Assembly: GCA_964372165.1 (NCBI GenBank)
Contig: CAYJPT010000047.1
Span: forward strand, 1-15,654
Direction of reading: 5' to 3'
DNA: 15,654 nt
Source of the DNA: CAYJAD01 sp964372165
Lineage (GTDB): Bacteria; Desulfobacterota; Desulfovibrionia; Desulfovibrionales; Desulfovibrionaceae
Of the stretch, positions 6,495 through 13,267 are shown in pieces (position 1 is the first letter of the stretch; every line of letters starts with the position of its first letter). A model generated the notes under the pieces. That model did no database searches, was not told the origin of the DNA, and worked only from the letters and a program-made list of their open reading frames with translations. A program made the translations under genes and the position numbers.

Positions 6495-8567
6495 ATGCAG
6501 CGAAACATTCAAGGTAGAAGAATACATTATCGCAGTTTTTGGCTTCTTGGCATGCTAATGGTGGCAATGCTTGGTATTGCTTCACTATTTGCTATTTATA
6601 CCATTCGCTATGCAGCAGAAAGTATGGAAGAAAACCTTACCATTACTCTTTCATCCAATGCTAAGGGCAAGGCTGATACTATAAGCCTATGGTTAAGCAA
6701 TATTGAAAAAGACACCAAGAGATTTGTTGACAAAGACATGATTCGCTTGTTTTGCGCTGAATCTGTTATTGAAGCTAAAGGAAGCAGAGAAGCCATAAAC
6801 ACTGTAGCAGATGATGAGTCTACAGCGAAAAATGAGCTTGAAAATGTCCGTTCAATTATTCTTCAGCAATTGAATGAATTTATTGAAACTACTGAGTTCA
6901 CTGCCGGAGGAATTTGGGACGCTAATCTTAAAAGCCTTCTTTATACCAATGATCTTGAAGAAAAACTTACACCAGACCAAGAAAAGATTGCTAAAGCTAC
7001 GCTCAAATCTGGTCTGCTTAACTTTTCAAATATTCATAGTGGATTAGCAGGGTTAATGCTTACCATGAGCTATCCTATTTTCCCACCAGAATATACTGAC
7101 CTACCACAAGATAGGCCTGTAGCGACATTATTACTGGAAATTCCATTGGAAATTCCACTCAATAAAATGCTTGCAAACCCTGATGAAGAATTTGAAGGTA
7201 GTGCACCATATAGGCTATTTCAATGGGAATCTACCAACAATGCTTTAGAATATATTGATTTAACTACTGGTGAACTTACAATACTTGAAGGCTGGGAAAC
7301 TCCAAGAGGCAAATCCTTACCTTTAAAGAACCGTGTTTTACCAGATGGAGATTTTGCATATTCGCGCGGCATACCCATTGAAGGTCAAAATCTTTTAGTA
7401 AGTCATGAAGAACCAGCCCATATTGCAGAAGATTTTTATGCAAATTTCCGTAATTTCATGATTGCATTTGTTGCTGGTGCTGTAATCATTACCGGTATGC
7501 TGCTATGGGGTTGTTGGTGGTTTTTTGTAGGTCGCCATGAACGCCATGTTGAAGCTAATATGCGCAAACTGCACGAAGATGTAAACACACAGCAACAAAT
7601 TTTGGATAGTATTAATGCAACTCTTGCTGATGGTGTAGTACTAACTGACACATTAGGTAATATACGTTATTCCAATGCAAGCTTTGCAAAAATGGTTCAC
7701 CATTCCAATGAAAATGATATTCTTGGATTTAAGATGGGTAATCTTTTAAATCCTGATGTAGCAGAATTACTGCAAGGTCATTTAGACCAAGTTATTGAAA
7801 CTCAAGAACATATCAGCTTTGAAACCAAATTAACCATTAAGAATAATGAAGTTTTTTGGCAAGGTATTTATACTCCATATTTTGGAGAGCGTGAACATAT
7901 AAGCGGTGTAGTTGCTGTATTTCGTGACACAACAAAAATGGTAGAAGAACGTGAGATTGAACAAAATCGCATAGAACAACTAATACAAGTTTTAACTATG
8001 TCAGTAGGACTTGTTAACCCATACCTTAGAGGACATTCTCAACTTATGGGCGAACTTGCTGAACATTTAGGAAAAATGTTAGGTCGCACTAGTGAAGAGC
8101 AAAAAACCTTACAAATAGCTGCCTCACTTAGCCAAATGGGTATGATCAGCTTACCTAAGGAGCTACTCAATAAAAAGGGAGCTTTAACAGATTCTGAGCG
8201 TGAAATAATGCAAACGCACGTCACAAAAACGTGTGAAATGTTAGCTGACTTTGACTTCGGTTTACCTGTGCAAGAAACTATAGCACAAATGCATGAAAAC
8301 ATGGACGGCACAGGTTATCCCAATAATTTAAAAGGTGATGAAATTTCAATGTTAGCTCGCATCTTGCATATTTCAAATGCTTTTTGTGCCATTTTGCGCC
8401 CGCGTATTTATCGTAAAGCTAAAAGTCTTAATGATGCCATACTCATCTTAAACAAAGAAAGAGTCATGTATGACGTCAGAGTACTTAACACGCTTAAAAC
8501 ATTCGTCATAAGCGAAGAGGGAAAGAGCTTTGTAAATAAATTGCAACAAAACATTTTGACAAATTAA
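6495..8567 (+). CDS. Membrane sensor 1: Cache-like, PAS and catalytically dead HD-GYP; candidate LapD substitute
   Basis: Inner-membrane protein of 690 residues. It has a first membrane helix (about 15-36), a periplasmic domain (37-318, probably Cache-like), a second helix (about 319-345), a PAS domain (about 365-480) and an HD-GYP-type domain (about 492-660). The last is degenerate. The metal-binding HD pair is Ser546-Gln547 (LSQMG instead of LHDIG). The HHE motif is Met599-His600-Glu601, and the later ADxFDA motif is SNAFCA (627-632), losing both Asp. His575 and the DGTGYP loop (604-609) remain. Hydrolysis of c-di-GMP is therefore unlikely, but ligand binding is plausible. Architecture and position between the adaptor and the LapG-type protease parallel LapD, whose enzyme domains are also inactive. 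The start overlaps the upstream gene's end region: AAAGG at 6481-6485, and a 6-nt gap after the adaptor stop. A role in LapG control is inferred. Confidence 0.85.
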   Translation: MQRNIQGRRIHYRSFWLLGMLMVAMLGIASLFAIYTIRYAAESMEENLTITLSSNAKGKADTISLWLSNIEKDTKRFVDKDMIRLFCAESVIEAKGSREAINTVADDESTAKNELENVRSIILQQLNEFIETTEFTAGGIWDANLKSLLYTNDLEEKLTPDQEKIAKATLKSGLLNFSNIHSGLAGLMLTMSYPIFPPEYTDLPQDRPVATLLLEIPLEIPLNKMLANPDEEFEGSAPYRLFQWESTNNALEYIDLTTGELTILEGWETPRGKSLPLKNRVLPDGDFAYSRGIPIEGQNLLVSHEEPAHIAEDFYANFRNFMIAFVAGAVIITGMLLWGCWWFFVGRHERHVEANMRKLHEDVNTQQQILDSINATLADGVVLTDTLGNIRYSNASFAKMVHHSNENDILGFKMGNLLNPDVAELLQGHLDQVIETQEHISFETKLTIKNNEVFWQGIYTPYFGEREHISGVVAVFRDTTKMVEEREIEQNRIEQLIQVLTMSVGLVNPYLRGHSQLMGELAEHLGKMLGRTSEEQKTLQIAASLSQMGMISLPKELLNKKGALTDSEREIMQTHVTKTCEMLADFDFGLPVQETIAQMHENMDGTGYPNNLKGDEISMLARILHISNAFCAILRPRIYRKAKSLNDAILILNKERVMYDVRVLNTLKTFVISEEGKSFVNKLQQNILTN
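7136..7159 (+). repeat. In-frame 12-nt microduplication (LEIP LEIP) in sensor 1
   Basis: GGAAATTCCATT (7136-7147) is followed directly by GGAAATTCCACT (7148-7159), encoding LEIPLEIP at residues 214-221 of the periplasmic domain. The paralogue at 10525 has a single LLSVPV at the matching place, so a slippage duplication in sensor 1 is plausible. Confidence 0.6.
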
Positions 8568-8576
8568 GGCAAGGAT

Positions 8577-9791
8577 ATGAAAATAATTTTTTTACCACAA
8601 CATTTCCCTGGCCCTTTCCGTTATACTGCTGCGAAACTTGCCGCAGACAAAACAAATAAAGTTATATTTGTAACAGATAGATCACGGCGTGATGTGCGCA
8701 TACCAGGTGTGCGGCGTATTTTGGTTTCTATACCTCAAAGTCAGCACATACCTGACAGAGCAGAACTTGAATCTGTACGTTCAATTAAACGTGGTACACA
8801 AATTGCCAATGCTTTATTGCACTTAAAAAATACTGGCTTTATACCTGACGTAATTATAGCAAATGCCGGATTTGGATGTAGCCTATATACTAAGGATATT
8901 TTTCCTGAGGCTTTTTTATCGATTTATGCAGAAAGCTACCAAGCTAATAGTAGCATGTTTACTACTTTAAAAACTAAACAAACTTACCCAACAGTAAACT
9001 TTTCTCCTGATCGCATACGTAACTTATTCCAATGGGATGCATTTAATGTATGTCAAATGGCTTTTACATCAACTAATTGGCAAAAATCTACATATCCAGA
9101 AGTGCTATCAAATAAAATTGAAGTCTTGCATGAAGGTATTGACACAAACTTTTTTTCTCCAGAAGCTGGGCAAAAGTTTCAAATTGATGGTTGTGATTTA
9201 TCACATGCTGAGGAATTAATTACTTTTTCAGGACGTAGTATAGATACAAGACGTAATTTCCCACAGTTTTTACACAGTATTCCGCAAATTCTTGAACAAA
9301 GACCCAAGTGTCATATTTTAGTAATGGCTGGATCACAAGATAAAGAAAATAGCATTGAAGATGCTTGGTATGAACTATTACGCAACAAATATACTATTGA
9401 CACTAACCGTGTAAAATTTTTAAATTTTAGACCATACAAAGATTATCGAATGATGCTACGTGCATCAAGTGTGCATGTGTTTTTATCAACACCAAATGCG
9501 TTATCAACAGGCTTATTTGAAGCTATGAGTTGTGGATGCCTTGTGGCTGCTGGTGACACAGACCCTGTGCGTGAAGTTGTTGAACATGGGAAAAATGGTT
9601 TCTTGTATGATATATGGAATGCTCAATCGTTAACTGAAACCGTAGTAGGCATCTTGGAAAATAAAGATAATTTGCAACCTTTACGTGAGGTTGCACGCAA
9701 AGCAATGTGCAAAGACTACGATTCCTTTAAACAAACTCAAAAAAATGTAAAAACTATCCTGAGTAATTATTCAAACTGGAAGAATAAGTAA
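8577..9791 (+). CDS. Glycosyltransferase, family 4 type (GT-B fold)
   Basis: A 404-residue cytoplasmic glycosyltransferase with the two-domain GT-B layout. The N-terminal half begins MKIIFLPQHFPGPF and has no signal peptide. The C-terminal donor-nucleotide domain shows LHEGIDTNFFSP (184-195), FSGRSIDTRRNFPQFL (217-232), RPYKDYRMMLRASSVHVFLS (285-304) and TGLFEAMSCGCLVAAGDTDP (311-330). These match GT4 proteins with the pattern PxxLSxxxxEAMSxGCxV. In this subgroup the first Glu of the classic E-x7-E motif is absent (Asn307 here; Glu315 kept), so I do not read it as decay. Sugar and acceptor cannot be told from sequence. It lies 9 nt after sensor 1, with AAGG (8566-8569) overlapping the upstream stop, so it is part of the operon. 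It may glycosylate the exported adhesin or a biofilm glycan; this is inference from position only. Confidence 0.85.
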   Translation: MKIIFLPQHFPGPFRYTAAKLAADKTNKVIFVTDRSRRDVRIPGVRRILVSIPQSQHIPDRAELESVRSIKRGTQIANALLHLKNTGFIPDVIIANAGFGCSLYTKDIFPEAFLSIYAESYQANSSMFTTLKTKQTYPTVNFSPDRIRNLFQWDAFNVCQMAFTSTNWQKSTYPEVLSNKIEVLHEGIDTNFFSPEAGQKFQIDGCDLSHAEELITFSGRSIDTRRNFPQFLHSIPQILEQRPKCHILVMAGSQDKENSIEDAWYELLRNKYTIDTNRVKFLNFRPYKDYRMMLRASSVHVFLSTPNALSTGLFEAMSCGCLVAAGDTDPVREVVEHGKNGFLYDIWNAQSLTETVVGILENKDNLQPLREVARKAMCKDYDSFKQTQKNVKTILSNYSNWKNK

Positions 9792-9823
9792 TTATAACTT
9801 TATATAACTAAGAAGTAATATAC

Positions 9824-10507
9824 ATGTTTTTACATTCCTTGCTGCCCAAAAAATTAGCAGTAAAAAACTTGCTAATAACTATTGTCATGAGTACATTTTG
9901 CTTAATGTGTTCATGGCATATGGCCTATGCAGCTGAGGAGAAAAAAACAGATGACAAGGTTAAGCTTTTTGGGTCCATTGAATTTAGAGGCTCTTTAAAA
10001 GGATTACCACAATGGGCACGAGTACAAGAAAAAAATTTACAAAACCCAATTTTTCTAGAAGAATTCAAACTTAATGGTGGAACAACGTGGGCAAACCTAA
10101 AGAGTAAACTTGAAGGTAAACCACTTATGGAACAATTAAAAATAGTAAATTCTTTTTGGAATCAATGGCCTTATAAGCAAGATCCAAGTGTGTATAAAGC
10201 TCCAGATTATTGGGCAGCACCATATGAATTTAGAAAAAATTCTGGGGATTGTGAAGATTATGCCATTGTAAAGTATTTTACGCTGCGTGAAATTGGTGTG
10301 CCCATGGAAATTATGCGTGTTGTAGTTGTAAAAGACACCATTTTAAACCTTGCTCACGCTGTGCTTGCTGTCTATATTGATGGTGATGCATATGTTTTAG
10401 ATAACTTATCAAGAAACGTACTTTCACAAAAAAGAATACGTAACTATATTCCGCAATATTCTGTTAATGAAAAAAATAGATGGATGCATGTAATGCCCAA
10501 AAAATAA
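9824..10507 (+). CDS. lapG: LapG-type periplasmic transglutaminase-like cysteine protease (BTLCP family)
   Basis: A 227-residue protein, a usual LapG size. Known LapG proteins cleave the N-terminal region of LapA-type adhesins in the periplasm, releasing them from the cell surface, and need calcium. The N-terminus (1-36) is a Sec signal: basic residues, a hydrophobic core and probable cleavage after AYA. The catalytic triad is visible: Cys143 in SGDCEDYAIVKY (140-151), His178 in AHAVLAVY and Asp193 in VLDN. The acidic residues beside the Cys (Asp142, Glu144, Asp145) match the region that binds calcium in characterised LapG. The Trp-rich PQW and NSFWNQWP segments are also typical. It lies 32 nt after the glycosyltransferase and 17 nt before sensor 2. 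The ribosome-binding site is weak (AAGAAG), which may keep protease levels low; an internal Met22 start would shorten the signal peptide and seems less likely. Confidence 0.9.
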   Translation: MFLHSLLPKKLAVKNLLITIVMSTFCLMCSWHMAYAAEEKKTDDKVKLFGSIEFRGSLKGLPQWARVQEKNLQNPIFLEEFKLNGGTTWANLKSKLEGKPLMEQLKIVNSFWNQWPYKQDPSVYKAPDYWAAPYEFRKNSGDCEDYAIVKYFTLREIGVPMEIMRVVVVKDTILNLAHAVLAVYIDGDAYVLDNLSRNVLSQKRIRNYIPQYSVNEKNRWMHVMPKK

Positions 10508-10514
10508 ACTTTAT

Positions 10515-10518
10515 GGAG
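10515..10518 (+). promoter_or_regulatory. Ribosome-binding site that fixes the start of sensor 2
   Basis: GGAG at 10515-10518 stands 6 nt before ATG 10525. The longer reading frame from 10480 would overlap the protease gene by 28 nt, has no clear ribosome-binding site and would add 15 residues unlike any signal or membrane segment. Confidence 0.7.
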
Positions 10519-10524
10519 ATGGCT

Positions 10525-12621
10525 ATGTATAACGAGCACAATGACTTACTTTCAAGCAGCAACCAAGAAACCAAAAAAAGATCACGTTTAGTCCTTTTTG
10601 CTGGCGTGGTATTGGTATTTTGCGGGGTAACAGCCTTGCTATGCCATACTTTTTACAGCTCGCAAAAAAATGACATTTTAGCCACTCAAAAAGAGCGTTT
10701 GCAGCTTACTACTGAGGCTACTATTGAAAGCATAAGGTTATGGGGCGTAAGCCTTGATAACCAAGCGCGCAGAGTTAGCGAGTCTGAACTATACCGTCTT
10801 TTTGCTCAAGACATTGCCGCAGTTGACGAACAAAAATCCGGCATGCTTAATGAGTCAGGAGCAATCAGTATATTAGATGAAGATATGGCTTTTCTGGCAG
10901 AACAAATTCCTATGATGCGCAATATCTTACTGGATTTTATGTCTTATAATGGACTGCATGATGCTCGCCTTGTAAGTCCTGATGGCAAAACATTACTTTC
11001 TTCCATAGCTAGACCAACGCCACTACAAGAAGAACAAGTTCTTGCTGTACGTCGTGCAGCAGCTACTAACAAAACAACTTATGCTCCTGTACGTGCATCC
11101 TCAACAGGATTAATTTTGGATTATGCAACCCCACTTTTACCAGCCTCAGTTAGTGATGAAACAGCAAAGCCGGTGGGAGCATTTTTATTAAGCGTGCCTG
11201 TAACTGGGCAAATAGCTAATTTTACATCATCTGGTACTAGTGTACACCGTGAAATTAAAAGTAATATCTTACATTATGATGGCAAACAGTGGGAAACTGT
11301 TCTCCCAAACAGTACTGAAGCAGTGCCGTCTTCCATAAAAATTGATGCCAATGCCGCAAGCGTTCCCTTTGGTAAGCGCGAATCTTTAAGTGGAAAAAGT
11401 GAAGTATATTCCATTGGAATGATAGTGCCAAATATTGGCTGGATTGTAATTGAAGAACTACCAGCACATATAGTGGAGGAACAATTAAACCGTGCCTTTA
11501 ACCTCATTTATGGTGCAGGTACATTTTTATGTTTAAGTGTTTTACTCATGCTTGCATTAGTATGGTGGATTATGATTGGGCGCGAACAACGAAGTGTTGC
11601 TCAGAAATTTAGAAAACTCTATCAGCTCATAAGACAGCAAAAGCACCTTTTAGATAGTATTAATATTTCATTGGACGTAGGGCTTATGATGGTTGATGTT
11701 AGTGGAAAACTACACCTTGTAAACCGAGCCTTTGCCTTAATTGTTGATAAGACAGAAGAGACACTACAGGGTAAAAATTTACACGACATAGTTCCTGATA
11801 ATGTTGCTTTACAAGTACAAGAAGCTGTTGCCAATGTAAGCAAAAGTGACGAATCAAAAACTATTGAAATTACATTACCACTCAAAGGTGAAGACCGTCT
11901 CTTCCGTGCAACACTCTTCCCATTTGAAGACAAAGATGAAGATGACAGTACCAGCGCTGCTGTAATAACAATGCAAGACATTACAGAATTTCGTAGAAGC
12001 AGTGAAAAGCGTAATAAGCAGCAAATGAGTACCATTGAAGCCTTGGTTAGCACCATTGAACGCGTTGACCCATACCTTGCCGGTCACTCCACTTTAATGC
12101 GCCGTTTAGCCGAACTTTTATCAGAAAATATGGGACTTGATGCTAAAGATAGAGATACACTTACCACTGCGGCGGTACTATCACAAATAGGTAGAATTTT
12201 TGTTCCGCGCGATTTGTTATCCAAAACAGATAAACTCACCCCTGAAGAGCAGGCCGAAATTGCAAAAATACCTGAATATGCATATGATATTCTAAAGACA
12301 ATTAATTTTGACAATCCTGTTCCAGCTGCGGTGGTACAAATGAATGAAAAGTTAGATGGTAGTGGCTCACCAAATCAACTCAAAGATGATGCAATTTCGT
12401 TACATGGTCGTATTCTTGGTATTATCAATACCTTCTGCGCTATGGCAAGTCCACGAGCATTTAGGGCAGGCTTACCTATAGATGTAGCACTTAGTATATT
12501 ACGTAAAGATACTAAGTCCTATGACCAAAATATTGTTGAGTGCTTGGCTACAGTGCTAATGAGTCAACAAGGGGCAGAGGCCATTGCAGCAAGACTTGCT
12601 GAGGTAACTGAAGAAAAATAA
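10525..12621 (+). CDS. Membrane sensor 2: paralogue of sensor 1 with still more degenerate HD-GYP domain
   Basis: A 698-residue inner-membrane protein with the same plan as the gene at 6495: helix 1 (about 21-43), periplasmic Cache-like domain (about 44-325), helix 2 (about 328-351), PAS (about 372-488) and HD-GYP-type domain (about 500-680). Shared features include the IxLW segment after helix 1, DPYLAGHS/NPYLRGHS and the LSQxG replacement, so the two arose by duplication. Here the HD pair is Ser553-Gln554, the next metal His is Ile582, HHE is Met606-Asn607-Glu608, GYP is Gly614-Ser615-Pro616, and ADxFDA is INTFCA (634-639). Almost no catalytic or metal ligand is left, and the GYP loop itself is altered, so both hydrolysis and canonical c-di-GMP binding are doubtful. 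It is the last gene of the operon. Possible roles are a partner subunit of sensor 1 or a receptor for another signal. Confidence 0.83.
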   Translation: MYNEHNDLLSSSNQETKKRSRLVLFAGVVLVFCGVTALLCHTFYSSQKNDILATQKERLQLTTEATIESIRLWGVSLDNQARRVSESELYRLFAQDIAAVDEQKSGMLNESGAISILDEDMAFLAEQIPMMRNILLDFMSYNGLHDARLVSPDGKTLLSSIARPTPLQEEQVLAVRRAAATNKTTYAPVRASSTGLILDYATPLLPASVSDETAKPVGAFLLSVPVTGQIANFTSSGTSVHREIKSNILHYDGKQWETVLPNSTEAVPSSIKIDANAASVPFGKRESLSGKSEVYSIGMIVPNIGWIVIEELPAHIVEEQLNRAFNLIYGAGTFLCLSVLLMLALVWWIMIGREQRSVAQKFRKLYQLIRQQKHLLDSINISLDVGLMMVDVSGKLHLVNRAFALIVDKTEETLQGKNLHDIVPDNVALQVQEAVANVSKSDESKTIEITLPLKGEDRLFRATLFPFEDKDEDDSTSAAVITMQDITEFRRSSEKRNKQQMSTIEALVSTIERVDPYLAGHSTLMRRLAELLSENMGLDAKDRDTLTTAAVLSQIGRIFVPRDLLSKTDKLTPEEQAEIAKIPEYAYDILKTINFDNPVPAAVVQMNEKLDGSGSPNQLKDDAISLHGRILGIINTFCAMASPRAFRAGLPIDVALSILRKDTKSYDQNIVECLATVLMSQQGAEAIAARLAEVTEEK

Positions 12622-12628
12622 GCTAGTT

Positions 12629-12686
12629 TAGTCGACACTAATAAAGCATTTACTGCATTGAATGCCTTTTTAGTGTCGACTATTTT
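12629..12686 (+). terminator. Long hairpin terminator between convergent genes
   Basis: Positions 12629-12650 pair with 12661-12682: 22 bp with two mismatches around a 10-nt loop, followed by TTTT (12683-12686). The outer 13 bp (TAGTCGACACTAA) are perfect. It lies just after the stop of sensor 2 and just beyond the end of the - strand cyclophilin gene. The T run favours termination of the + strand operon; it may also stop readthrough from the other side. Confidence 0.75.
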
Positions 12687-12700
12687 ATATTTAGTTTATT

Positions 12701-13207
12701 TTACTCAAAACGGCTAGCGCCGGTAATAACTACCATATCAGCCGGCACATTTTCATGTATACCAACAGTTTTAGTTTTAAGCTTTGCTATCTTGTCAACA
12801 GTTTCCATGCCTTCAACTACCTTACCAAACACACAATAACCCCAACCATCAAGGGTAGGCATGGTATGATTTAAGAATTCATTATCTGTCAAATTAATAA
12901 AAAATTGCGCTGTGGCACTGTGCGGATCCATTGTGCGAGCCATGGCTAAAGTACCACGCTCATTTTTTACACCATTGGTGGCTTCATTTTCTACTGGTTC
13001 ACCGGTTTCTTTTTCATCCATACGCACACCCATTCCGCCACCTTGAATCATAAAGTTAGGAATTACTCTATGAAAAATGGTGTTTGCATAAAATTCATTG
13101 TCCACATATTCAAGAAAATTAGCTACAGTTTTAGGAGCCTGTTCAGCAAAAAGCTCTACCAAAATATCACCGGAAGATGTTTCCAAAAGAACCATAGGGT
13201 TTGACAT
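12701..13207 (-). CDS. ppiB: Cyclophilin-type peptidyl-prolyl cis-trans isomerase (cytoplasmic)
   Basis: A 168-residue single-domain cyclophilin that isomerises Xaa-Pro bonds during protein folding. There is no signal peptide, so it acts in the cytoplasm. The core motifs are intact: FHRVIPNFMIQGG (45-57) with the catalytic Arg47, ATAQFFINL (98-106) and GWGYCVFGKVVEGM (121-134). The start is placed at 13207, giving MSNPMVLLETSSGD, because AAGGAG (13216-13221 on the other strand) lies 8 nt upstream. A longer frame to 13237 would place that site inside the gene. The length fits bacterial PpiB. It lies 60 nt downstream of topA on the same strand, perhaps co-transcribed. No link to the secretion system is apparent. 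Confidence 0.93.
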   Translation of the reverse strand: MSNPMVLLETSSGDILVELFAEQAPKTVANFLEYVDNEFYANTIFHRVIPNFMIQGGGMGVRMDEKETGEPVENEATNGVKNERGTLAMARTMDPHSATAQFFINLTDNEFLNHTMPTLDGWGYCVFGKVVEGMETVDKIAKLKTKTVGIHENVPADMVVITGASRFE

Positions 13208-13215
13208 AATACTTT

Positions 13216-13221
13216 CTCCTT
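13216..13221 (-). promoter_or_regulatory. Ribosome-binding site that fixes the cyclophilin start
   Basis: Read on the - strand this is AAGGAG, 8 nt before the ATG at 13207-13205. It argues against the longer frame that begins at 13237. Confidence 0.8.
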
Positions 13222-13267
13222 TCAAGTTATTATTCAAGTGTTATCATGTTATTATGAATTGAATATA

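Noticed and set aside
9494..9524. Glycosyltransferase judged inactive because the first Glu of E-x7-E is Asn307
   Set aside because: The surrounding pattern matches a GT4 subgroup that lacks this Glu as a rule, and the rest of the donor-binding domain is intact.
9824..9931. LapG-type protein as a lipoprotein (Cys26 or Cys29)
   Set aside because: Neither Cys is preceded by a lipobox; a standard cleavage after AYA fits better.
10480..10524. Upstream start for sensor 2, overlapping the lapG end
   Set aside because: GGAG at 10515-10518 is well placed for ATG 10525, and the extra 15 residues have no supporting ribosome-binding site or motif.
6495..12621. Reading the two sensors as active c-di-GMP phosphodiesterases
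   Set aside because: Both lack the HD pair, the HHE His and the later Asp ligands, so an active metal centre is not expected.
13208..13237. Longer N-terminus of the cyclophilin (start at 13237)
   Set aside because: The AAGGAG ribosome-binding site falls inside that extension and points to the start at 13207; the shorter product matches the family length.
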